Below, in pieces: positions 57,274 through 64,000 of a stretch of DNA of 64,000 bases; within the stretch, counting starts at the first letter, position 1, and each line of letters opens with the position of its first letter. The position numbers and the translations under genes are program-made. The notes beneath the pieces are model-generated. The model was given only the letters and a program-made list of their open reading frames with translations, had not been told where the DNA came from and made no database searches. This DNA is from Marinobacter koreensis. Lineage in GTDB: Bacteria; Pseudomonadota; Gammaproteobacteria; Pseudomonadales; Oleiphilaceae. The stretch is taken from NCBI RefSeq assembly GCF_023156285.1, contig NZ_JAKZAJ010000006.1, forward strand, positions 208,136 through 272,135. Reading direction: 5' to 3'.

Positions 57274-58073
57274 GCTTCGGTCTCCGTTGTTGCCGCCGGC
57301 GCACCACGTTCACCACTGGCATCGGTGCCCATGTAGACTTCGCGAACGCGTGGATCCGCCGACACTGTTTCGTAGTCGCCTTCGGTCAGGACGGCACCCT
57401 GGGCCAGCACGGTAATGCGGTCACACAGCTTGCTCACCACACTCAGGTTGTGTTCCACCATCAGGACGGTGCGCCCCTGTGCGGCCTTGCGCACCAGCTC
57501 CACGACCCGGTCCACATCTTCGGTGCCCATGCCCTGCGTCGGTTCGTCCAGGAGCAGCAGCTCCGGCTCCATCGCCAGTGTGGTGGCCAGCTCCAGCGCC
57601 CGTTTGCGGCCATAAGCCAGCTCGACGGTCGTGGTATTGGCGTAGCGGGTCAGCCCAACCGCATCAAGCAGTTCCATGGCCCGCTCATTGAGCTTGTTGA
57701 GACGGTTGCCGGACTGCCAGAAGCTGAAGGAATTGCCTTCGAAGCTCTGCAGTGCGATGCGGATGTTCTCCAGCGCCGTCATGTGGGGGAACACGGCTGA
57801 AATCTGGAAGGAGCGCACAACGCCCTTGCGGGCAATGGCGGCCGATTTCATCGCGGTGATGTCCTGACCCTTGAACAGGATCCTGCCCCGGGTCGGGATG
57901 AGAAACTTGGTCAGCAGGTTGAAGACCGTGGTCTTGCCGGCGCCATTAGGGCCGATCAGCGCATGTATGTCGCCCTGGCGGATCTTGAGATTGACGTCGT
58001 CGACAGCGACGAAGCCTTTGAATTCCTTGACCAGGTTACGGGTTTCGAGAACGTACTGTTCACTCATGGGCAT
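57270..58073 (-). CDS. livG: Branched-chain-type ABC transporter ATPase LivG
   Basis: This 267-residue ATPase has Walker A IGPNGAGKTTVFNLLTKF, an ELAYGRKRALELATTL signature region and Walker B LLLDEPTQGMG, with the LivG-type insertion (residues about 100-130). Operator C lies 48 bp upstream. It is the first gene of the importer operon. The start has AAGG 5-8 nt upstream, and a second ATG two codons later is possible. Confidence 0.92.
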   Translation of the reverse strand: MPMSEQYVLETRNLVKEFKGFVAVDDVNLKIRQGDIHALIGPNGAGKTTVFNLLTKFLIPTRGRILFKGQDITAMKSAAIARKGVVRSFQISAVFPHMTALENIRIALQSFEGNSFSFWQSGNRLNKLNERAMELLDAVGLTRYANTTTVELAYGRKRALELATTLAMEPELLLLDEPTQGMGTEDVDRVVELVRKAAQGRTVLMVEHNLSVVSKLCDRITVLAQGAVLTEGDYETVSADPRVREVYMGTDASGERGAPAATTETEA

Positions 58074-58120
58074 TCTTGCCTTTTGTTATTGTTGTATTTC
58101 TTAACTATCCCAAGATTAGA

Positions 58121-58142
58121 TTGACGTATACGTAAACGTCAA
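58121..58142 (-). promoter_or_regulatory. LiuR-like operator C before livG
   Basis: The palindrome GACGTATACGTAAACGTC at 58123-58140 reads TTGACGTTTACGTATACG on the minus strand, matching operator B at most positions. A -35 TTGACG and -10-like CTAATC or TAATCT with 17-18 bp between them point toward livG. This suggests that the importer belongs to the LiuR regulon. Confidence 0.75.
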
Positions 58143-58145
58143 TAC

Positions 58146-58571
58146 CTAATTGCGATATTTTTCCGGCGGAATGGAATACGTCATCGTGGAATGGGCGACC
58201 GGTTCTTCCACGCCTTCGGAATACACGAACACCTCCCCCACTCCCATGGTGCGCCCCACCTTCAAAAGGTTGGCGCGTGCCCAGATGGGCGCATGGGCCA
58301 CCGGCTTCCGCAGGAAGTTGATGTTGAGATTGGTGGTCACCGCCAACGGCACCAGCCCGATCTTGCTGAGCAGTGCAGCGTACATGGTGACATCCGCCAA
58401 CCCCATCATCGCCGGGCCCGACACCGTGCCGCCGGGCCTGAGATGTTCTTCATCCACCTCCAGCTTCATTTCCGCCCAGCCATCCCCGAGCTTCTGCAGG
58501 GAGCCGAATGCGGCCCCCTGCGGAAATTGCTCGTCGAGGAAAGCCTGGAGCTCCTCAAACGTGATGATCAT
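58146..58571 (-). CDS. PaaI/YdiI-type hotdog thioesterase
   Basis: This 141-residue hotdog-fold protein has RPGGTVSGPAMMGLADVTMYAALL, the helix with the Gly-Gly-x-x-Ser/Asp region of the PaaI family. It probably hydrolyses short acyl-CoAs. It overlaps the acyl-CoA ligase gene by 4 bp (ATGA). A ligase-thioesterase pair may balance free CoA when acids are activated in excess. The livG promoter region follows. Confidence 0.85.
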   Translation of the reverse strand: MIITFEELQAFLDEQFPQGAAFGSLQKLGDGWAEMKLEVDEEHLRPGGTVSGPAMMGLADVTMYAALLSKIGLVPLAVTTNLNINFLRKPVAHAPIWARANLLKVGRTMGVGEVFVYSEGVEEPVAHSTMTYSIPPEKYRN

Positions 58572-60217
58572 GCGTTAACTTCGTCCTTGGCCCGATTCCG
58601 CAATACAAACCGCTGGATCTTGCCACTGGGCGTCTTGGGCAGCTCATCCACGAATTCGATCTCACGAGGGAACGCGTGGGTGGACAGACGGTGCCGCACG
58701 AGCTCCTGGAGTTCGTCCTTCAACGCCTGCTCGTCAGCCGGTTCCTGACCCGCCTTGATCACCACGAAGGCCTTGATGATGGAGCCACGTTTTTCGTCCG
58801 GCTTGGCAACCACACCGGATTCTGCCACGGCCGCATGCTCAAGCAGTGTGCTTTCAACGTCGGCGGGACCGACTCGATAACCGGCAGTGGTGATGATGTC
58901 GTCGTCACGACCGCTGAAGGAGTAGCTGCCATCGCCGTGGGAGATCACCATGTCGCCGGTGAGGTAGTAGCCCTTCACGAACGGGTCTTTCTCGCCCCAG
59001 GTGTAGCCGTCGAAGTGGAACAGCGGCGACGCTTTGACGTCGACGGCCAACTGGCCGATTTCGCCCTCACCCACTTCCTCGTTCTTCTCGTTCAGGGCAA
59101 CCACCCGGTGGCCGGGGGAGGAATACCCCATGGAACCCTGACGGACCGGATGTTCCAGCGCATGGAAGTTGCAGCAGGTCATGCCGGTCTCGGTCTGGCC
59201 ATAATGGTCTTTGACCGGGCAGTAGTGACGGTTCCTGATCCAGTTGACCACTTCCGGGTTCAGCGGCTCGCCGGCACTGCTGGCCACACGTAACCCGAGA
59301 TTCTCACCCTCCGGCAGGACCTGATCGTTGGCCTTCAGCAGCCGGTAAGCCGTGGGCGCCGCCGCGAGGTTGGTGATCTTGTACTTGCGGATCATGTCGT
59401 AAGTGGATTCGGGCGTGAACGCACCGGGGTTGAAGTGGGTCGCGTGCCCCATCAGCAATGGCCCGACCACGGCGTAGTAGAGGCCGTAGGCCCAGCCCGG
59501 ATCCGCAACGTTCCAGAACTTGTCGTCTTCGCGCAGGTCGATGGCGTACTTCATGTACACGTAGAACGCCAGCAGCGCACGGGCCGGAACCGCAACACCC
59601 TTGGCCTTGCCAACCGTGCCGGAGGTAAACATCTGCAGGAATGGATCGGTTCCCTTGATCATGACCGGCTCGAACTCATCCGATTGCGACGCCAGGGTGG
59701 CCTCGAAGTCCGCCACCTCTGCCCCTGTATCAGATGCATTCACGCACAGGACCGGTGGACAATCTTTGACCTCGGTCAGTTTCGGATAGTTTACGGGATC
59801 GGTCACCACCAGCTTTGTGCCGGCTCGTTCAAGCCGGTACTCGATGGCACCGGAGCCGAACGCTGTGAACAGGGGTTGATAGACGGCTCCCAGACGCAGC
59901 GCCCCCGCAATGACCACGAGAAGCTCCGGCCCCCGGGGAAGCAGACCGGCAACCCGATCCCCTTTCCCGACACCCTGGCTGGCGAGATAGTTGGCAAATC
60001 GCGCAGAAGCCGCTTTCAGCTCGGCAAAGGTCATTGTGCCGTCGCCGCCATCGGTCTTCTCGTAATAGAGTGCAACTTTGTTCGGATCTGTGGCCCACTT
60101 GTCGCAGATCTCGTGGCACACGTTCAGACCGCTATCAAGACGTCCGTCCAGGATGTCCGCTTCCAGTGCGGCCGCATCAAAGTTGTTGTACACCTCGGTG
60201 TATTGCGGAAGGCTCAT
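58568..60217 (-). CDS. AMP-dependent acyl-CoA synthetase
   Basis: This 549-residue ANL enzyme has the P-loop FTSGTVGKAKGVAVPARAL near residue 210, HYGQTETGM, FDGYTWGEKDPF, ISGRDDDIITTAGYRVGPADVE-type motif and the C-terminal lysine in KTPSGKIQRFVLRN. It resembles acetyl/propionyl/medium-chain acyl-CoA synthetases. The ATG at 60217 has AGGAG 6 nt upstream; a TTG two codons earlier lacks support. Operator D is 60 bp upstream. Together with the liv-type importer it forms a likely uptake-and-activation unit. Confidence 0.9.
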   Translation of the reverse strand: MSLPQYTEVYNNFDAAALEADILDGRLDSGLNVCHEICDKWATDPNKVALYYEKTDGGDGTMTFAELKAASARFANYLASQGVGKGDRVAGLLPRGPELLVVIAGALRLGAVYQPLFTAFGSGAIEYRLERAGTKLVVTDPVNYPKLTEVKDCPPVLCVNASDTGAEVADFEATLASQSDEFEPVMIKGTDPFLQMFTSGTVGKAKGVAVPARALLAFYVYMKYAIDLREDDKFWNVADPGWAYGLYYAVVGPLLMGHATHFNPGAFTPESTYDMIRKYKITNLAAAPTAYRLLKANDQVLPEGENLGLRVASSAGEPLNPEVVNWIRNRHYCPVKDHYGQTETGMTCCNFHALEHPVRQGSMGYSSPGHRVVALNEKNEEVGEGEIGQLAVDVKASPLFHFDGYTWGEKDPFVKGYYLTGDMVISHGDGSYSFSGRDDDIITTAGYRVGPADVESTLLEHAAVAESGVVAKPDEKRGSIIKAFVVIKAGQEPADEQALKDELQELVRHRLSTHAFPREIEFVDELPKTPSGKIQRFVLRNRAKDEVNA

Positions 60218-60276
60218 CGTCAACTCCTGTTGTTTTTATCATCAGATTCACGAGTTGAAGATTTAGCACAGGGTTC

Positions 60277-60299
60277 ACTTTACGTAAAGGTCAACTTTA
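60277..60299 (-). promoter_or_regulatory. LiuR-like operator D before the third acyl-CoA ligase
   Basis: The core TTTACGTAAAGGTCAAC at 60279-60295 reads GTTGACCTTTACGTAAAG on the minus strand. It matches operator A at most positions in the same orientation, and the CTTTA tail is shared. It lies 62 bp before the ligase start. Confidence 0.7.
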
Positions 60300-60300
60300 G

Positions 60301-60350
60301 AATAAGAGAAAACCCGTAGACTGGAATCTGAGTCTATTCCGGCCTACGGG
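60301..60350 (-). terminator. Intrinsic terminator of the racemase-family operon
   Basis: On the minus strand CCCGTAG/CTACGGG (60313-60319 with 60344-60350) encloses GGAAT/ATTCC and is followed by TTTTCTCTTATT. It lies 9 bp after the stop of the racemase-family gene. Confidence 0.88.
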
Positions 60351-60358
60351 CCCTGAAA

Positions 60359-61420
60359 TCAGCCGCTCGGCGCGACGTCTCCTTTTTTCCGGCTGGACAG
60401 AATATGATGAAGGCCGTCGCAGTCGACCATCGGATCGTCACAATTGACCACGATATCCGACCGGGCAATCACATAGCCCTTGCCGGTAATGGTGTTGTTC
60501 ACCACCTGGTACTCACCCTCTTCCTGTATGGACGTGAATTCACCGATGAATCCGGTTTCGCGGAGCGAGACCGTCTCCAGCTTGTCGCCAGGGCGGATCA
60601 ACCCCTGGTAATTCATCAGCGCCAGTCTCGCCGACGTCCCGGTTCCGGTGGTGCTCCGACAGATCACCCCCGGATGAACGTAGGTGGCCGACCGGGAACG
60701 GTAATAGCCGTCAGCCACATGCTCCACCGGCCCCATGAAATGCAGGAATGGCAGTGGCCCGACGTCCCCCAGCGTGTAGTGGGAGAACCCCCTTTCCGCC
60801 TGGATGGCCTCAACAATCGCATGAGCGGTTTCCGCCAGCCGGCGCTCCTCGTCCAGGGTCAGATCAAACCCCAGTTCGGAGGCATCAACCAGCGCGTAGA
60901 ATCCGCCACTGTAGGCCACGCTGTAGGTCACCCGACCGATCGAAGGCACATCGATCTGCGCCTGATAGGTGTGGATGTAACTGGGCAGGCCCTCACAGGT
61001 AATGGCTTCCACAACACCGTCGTGCACGGTGGCCTCGATCTGCACCAGGCCGGCGGGGGATTCCAGCACGAACTGCTGTCGCCCCTCCTGTTTGGGCACA
61101 ATGCCGGCTTCGAGCACGGCAGTTGCGGTGCAGATGGTGTTCGACCCCGAGTAGATCGGATACCCCATCACCTCCATGATGATGTAGCCCGCGGCAGCAC
61201 GGGGATCGGTGGCCGGCACCAGCAGGTCCACGGACATTTCCGGAATGCCATACGGCTCTTCCAGCAGCAGCTTGCGCAATCCGTCGGCATCGTCCCTCAG
61301 GTATTCCATCTGCGCGCGAACCGAGTCGCCGGGCAGCAGGTCAATACCGCCCGTCACGATCCGGCTGACATCGCCACCGGCGTGGGTGTCCATGAGCTGA
61401 ATGGTCAGTTCCGGTTTCAT
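60359..61420 (-). CDS. Proline racemase superfamily protein with Ser/Thr catalytic pair
   Basis: This 353-residue protein belongs to the proline racemase superfamily. The first catalytic site reads YSGSNTIC, with Ser91 where racemases have Cys. The second reads RSTTGTGTSAR, with Thr258 where racemases have Cys. Racemases and epimerases use Cys/Cys (or Ser/Cys), and trans-3-hydroxyproline dehydratases use Cys/Thr, so Ser/Thr is unusual and points away from a racemase. A dehydratase or other lyase is possible. The ATG at 61420 shares one base with the stop of the oxidoreductase gene, so they are co-translated. A longer frame start is unlikely. Confidence 0.85.
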   Translation of the reverse strand: MKPELTIQLMDTHAGGDVSRIVTGGIDLLPGDSVRAQMEYLRDDADGLRKLLLEEPYGIPEMSVDLLVPATDPRAAAGYIIMEVMGYPIYSGSNTICTATAVLEAGIVPKQEGRQQFVLESPAGLVQIEATVHDGVVEAITCEGLPSYIHTYQAQIDVPSIGRVTYSVAYSGGFYALVDASELGFDLTLDEERRLAETAHAIVEAIQAERGFSHYTLGDVGPLPFLHFMGPVEHVADGYYRSRSATYVHPGVICRSTTGTGTSARLALMNYQGLIRPGDKLETVSLRETGFIGEFTSIQEEGEYQVVNNTITGKGYVIARSDIVVNCDDPMVDCDGLHHILSSRKKGDVAPSG

Positions 61421-62562
61421 CAGGCGGTCTCCAGGGCGAAGGGTTGGCCGTGTTCGTCCCACTGGGCATCGGGAACGATCACAATCTTGCCGAGGTAGTT
61501 GCTGCCCCGGTTCACAAAGTATTCCTCCGCGTGATGCAGGTCCGACAGTCGGAACGCACCATGAAGTACCGGCTTGAGATGGCCGTCGCGAATCCAGGCC
61601 ATCAGTTGCTCCGCCTCTTCCCGGGTGCCGTGGGAGACACCAAAGATCTGCACCTGATACAGGTAGATGCGCGTCCAGAGGATTTCGCTGATGTTGCCGC
61701 CACTGGCGCCGGCGATGCTCAGCCGCGGATAGGTTCCGCGGGCATTCATGTCGAAGATCATGGTGTCGATGAAGATATCCGTCATTTCACCGCCCACCAG
61801 ATCCATGACCGCGTCGATCGGCTTGCCACCGGTTTCCGACTTGACCCGTTCCACAAAGCTGCCCATGTCGGAGCGATCCAGCACGGCCTCCGCCCCCAGG
61901 TTCAGCAGAGCCTGTGCCTTGTCCTGCTTGCTGAGGGCGTAGGGAATGGCCCCCATAATGCGGCAGAGCTGAATCAGAGCAGTCCCGACGCCACCGCTGG
62001 CGCCGGTCACCAGGACCCGCTCACCGGCGCGGACATTGGCCGAGGTGAGCATGTGCATGGCGGTCTGGTAGGAACACATGCCCATGGAGGCCACTTCCGC
62101 ATCGCGCAGTTCCGGATTGGGAATGTGATGAAACTGATCCGATGGCAGGGCTACATACTCGGCGTAGCCCCCATCGGCGCCGTGGCCGTAATAGTCCGGC
62201 GTCAGGTTGATGTCCCGACGGCCATCGGCATAGATGTTGAAATCGAGCAGCCCGCGCTGTCCAACCCGGCCCTCGTCAACGCCGTCACCCACGGCGACCA
62301 CCCGCCCGGCGATATCCGCACCCTGAATGCGAGGAAACGTCAGGGTCGGTTTGCCGCCCATCTGGAACGACGTCATTTCGCCTTTTTTGGTGGGATAGAG
62401 CCCTTCCCTTGCCTTCCGGTCGGTGTTGTTCTTGGCCGTTGCCGTTACCTGAACCAGGACCTCACCGGGCCCCGGGCGAGGTGTCTCGACGTCCCGGTAC
62501 TCAAGCTTTTCGATGCCACCGTGGCCGGTCAGAACCATGGCTTTCATGGTGTTCGGGATCAT
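61420..62562 (-). CDS. MDR-family zinc-less alcohol dehydrogenase / quinone oxidoreductase
   Basis: This 380-residue medium-chain oxidoreductase has the GroES-like N-terminus (MKAMVLTGHGGIEKLEY), and the nucleotide fold VLVTGASGGVGTALIQLCRIMG near residue 185. The GHE zinc motif and the cysteine cluster of zinc ADHs are not seen, fitting a quinone-oxidoreductase-like member. It is coupled to the racemase-family gene, so the two may act on the same substrate. Start codon is ATG, with GGGAGG about 11 nt upstream. Confidence 0.85.
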   Translation of the reverse strand: MIPNTMKAMVLTGHGGIEKLEYRDVETPRPGPGEVLVQVTATAKNNTDRKAREGLYPTKKGEMTSFQMGGKPTLTFPRIQGADIAGRVVAVGDGVDEGRVGQRGLLDFNIYADGRRDINLTPDYYGHGADGGYAEYVALPSDQFHHIPNPELRDAEVASMGMCSYQTAMHMLTSANVRAGERVLVTGASGGVGTALIQLCRIMGAIPYALSKQDKAQALLNLGAEAVLDRSDMGSFVERVKSETGGKPIDAVMDLVGGEMTDIFIDTMIFDMNARGTYPRLSIAGASGGNISEILWTRIYLYQVQIFGVSHGTREEAEQLMAWIRDGHLKPVLHGAFRLSDLHHAEEYFVNRGSNYLGKIVIVPDAQWDEHGQPFALETA

Positions 62563-62678
62563 TGGGAACGAAACCTCCCTCTGTTGGTTGACGGTCGGAT
62601 ATTCTGATCAGCATAGGTGACCGGCCCGTCAGTGTCAGGGGGGTGTTACGGATATCCATTAGTCCACCCGGGAAGCCG

Positions 62679-63779
62679 TCAGCGGGCGATCACGCGGTAA
62701 ACCGGACGGAGCGATGGAATCTGCTTGAGAACCACCTGGATCACCGTCATCAGCGGCACCGCCAGGAGCACGCCCAGAGGTCCCCAGAGCCAGCCCCAGA
62801 AGAAGATCGCGACGAAGATAATGACCGGATTAATGGCCATGCGGAAACCGTGAATCCAGGGTTCCAGGAAAAAGCCGACGATGGTGGTCAGTACAATGAA
62901 ACTCACAGGTGCCAGAAGCATCATCCAGGCAACGTCCAGCGTCGTGGCCGAGACGGTGGCCAGCAAGGCGATGGTCAGCATGTTGCCCAGGTAGGGAATG
63001 AACCGGGCCAGGCCGGCCACGAGCCCCCAGACAGAGGGATCAGGCAGCCCTACGGCCCAGCAGATCAGGCCGGTCAGCACGCCCACAGAACCATTGCTGA
63101 GGCTGACCACGGCCAGGTAACGGGCGATTTCCCGCTGAGAACCATGGGTGATCCTCAACACCGTCTTGCGATGCTTTCGGGGCAACTGCCGGACAAAGTT
63201 ACGGATCAGCGAGTCACCACTCACCAGCAGAAAGTAGGTCAACGCAAGTGTCAGCGCGAGGCCAGCGATGCCATTCCGGGCCTGGGACATGAGCTGGCTA
63301 CGCCAGGAATCTGTCTGCAGGACAACGGTATTCGGCTCTGCCGCTTCCCCCTCGGACAGCTTCTTGACCGACTTTTCGACCTGCTGCGCCGAGCGGTTGA
63401 CCTTGTCGATCTGCTGCATGATTTCGTTGTCACCCACCAGGAGCCTGGACAGGCCCTCCGGTGCTTTCTGCGCCCATTCCAGGGCCGGCGTGGCGACCGC
63501 CATACCCACGCCCACCAGGATAGCGAGGACTGTCGACACCAGCACCAGCGAACTGACCATGCGTGGAATCCGCCACTTCAGGTAAAGCTTTTTCACCACG
63601 GGGGCAAGCAGCAGGCTCGTCAGGACACCGATCACAATCGGCAGGATGATCTGGTGGGCCACATAGAGGGTGTACAGGATGCCGAGAACGAACAGTCCAT
63701 AGATCGGCATGGACAGGTCAGCGGGGATCAGCCGGTTTTCCGCTTCCTGCGATGAGCGTGATGATTCCTGTTCGTCCAT
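62679..63779 (-). CDS. AI-2E family transporter
   Basis: This 366-residue membrane protein has about eight helices in the AI-2E (PerM/TqsA) pattern: YGLFVLGILYTLYVAHQIILPIVIGVL at the start, a soluble middle (about residues 95-165) and FIPYLGNMLTIALLATV and FVAIFFWGWLWGPLGVLLAVPLM near the end. Family members include exporters of autoinducer-2 and sodium/proton antiporters; substrate cannot be set. The ATG at 63779 has AAGGG 9 nt upstream; an earlier start would add a basic stretch. Confidence 0.9.
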   Translation of the reverse strand: MDEQESSRSSQEAENRLIPADLSMPIYGLFVLGILYTLYVAHQIILPIVIGVLTSLLLAPVVKKLYLKWRIPRMVSSLVLVSTVLAILVGVGMAVATPALEWAQKAPEGLSRLLVGDNEIMQQIDKVNRSAQQVEKSVKKLSEGEAAEPNTVVLQTDSWRSQLMSQARNGIAGLALTLALTYFLLVSGDSLIRNFVRQLPRKHRKTVLRITHGSQREIARYLAVVSLSNGSVGVLTGLICWAVGLPDPSVWGLVAGLARFIPYLGNMLTIALLATVSATTLDVAWMMLLAPVSFIVLTTIVGFFLEPWIHGFRMAINPVIIFVAIFFWGWLWGPLGVLLAVPLMTVIQVVLKQIPSLRPVYRVIAR

Positions 63780-63945
63780 GATGCTTACCCTTCTGCCGGT
63801 AGACCGGCCAGTGTAGTGCCTAGACAAGCCCGTTTGCCACCCTGTTCAGGATGAGACAACCGTAATGTGCTACCGGGACGCCGAATCGGGTTTTTGGTAG
63901 ACTGGTCGCCGAAAAGGATATCGGTTAACAGGAAATGGAGTTTCC

Positions 63946-64000
63946 ATGCATCGCGTCTCAGCGCTTCTGCTGGCACTGTCGCTTGCCGGCTGCAGCAGTT
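63946..64000 (+). CDS. Lipoprotein, N-terminal fragment at window edge
   Basis: The 18 visible residues, MHRVSALLLALSLAGCSS, are a complete lipoprotein signal with lipobox LAGC. GGAAATGGAG precedes the ATG. The rest lies outside the window, so the function is unknown. It is divergent from the AI-2E family gene. Confidence 0.8.
   Translation, partial: MHRVSALLLALSLAGCSS

Overview
The window looks like about 64 kb of chromosome from a marine gammaproteobacterium, most plausibly Marinobacter or a close relative. The basis is a GC-rich backbone, a MerR-type LiuR with a complete leucine/isovalerate (liu) operon, many acyl-CoA enzymes, and E. coli-like emrAB and cecR-ybhGFSR modules. The genus is inferred from gene content. 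I see no rRNA, tRNA or CRISPR array, and no gene-free stretch longer than 300 bases.

Layout. 0.2-15.1 kb is acyl-CoA catabolism: a leftward thiolase / acyl-CoA dehydrogenase / SDR operon, a divergent acyl-CoA ligase, then liuR-liuA-liuB-liuC-liuD-liuE, an AhpD-like protein and a second acyl-CoA ligase. 15.2-18.8 kb is a more AT-rich block of membrane or envelope genes (M23-like, ICMT-like, alkaline-phosphatase-fold). 18.9-29.0 kb holds mixed housekeeping and accessory genes: YdcH, an ADP-ribosylglycohydrolase-like protein, an orphan PEP-CTERM protein with a candidate sigma-54 promoter, MFS, aldo/keto reductase, DUF5602, and a TetR / FAD-oxidoreductase / SGNH hydrolase / DUF2235 group. 29.0-36.2 kb is a scar-rich island: an FRG-domain gene cut by a decayed IS21 element, a PepSY gene beheaded by the right end of that element, an ABC exporter cassette, an uncharacterised 8-helix membrane protein (COG4705-like), and an IS30 element with both inverted repeats. 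36.2-44.9 kb carries an EamA transporter, a two-component system, a second COG4705-like protein, mprF, DUF2750 and a zinc metallopeptidase. 44.9-53.2 kb is two leftward efflux modules, emrAB and cecR-ybhGFSR. 53.3-60.2 kb is a liv-type ABC importer followed by a thioesterase / acyl-CoA ligase pair. 60.4-63.8 kb is an MDR oxidoreductase / proline-racemase-superfamily operon and an AI-2E family transporter. A lipoprotein gene runs off the right edge.

How the parts connect. Four near-identical palindromes (consensus close to TTGACGTTTACGTAAAG) lie before the thiolase operon and its divergent ligase, before liuR, before livG, and before the third acyl-CoA ligase. They look like LiuR boxes and suggest one regulon joining import, CoA activation and beta-oxidation-like degradation of branched-chain substrates across 57 kb.

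The most unusual observations are: (i) two COG4705-like proteins that each carry four copies of an [FY]W-x9-G-x4-D signature with identical spacing; (ii) nested inverted repeats inside the liu transcription unit, with different arm sequences but retained pairing and a shared CATGGATG core; (iii) the regulon-scale set of LiuR-like boxes; and (iv) IS-driven gene decay, including an istB frameshift and an FRG-domain gene fragment.
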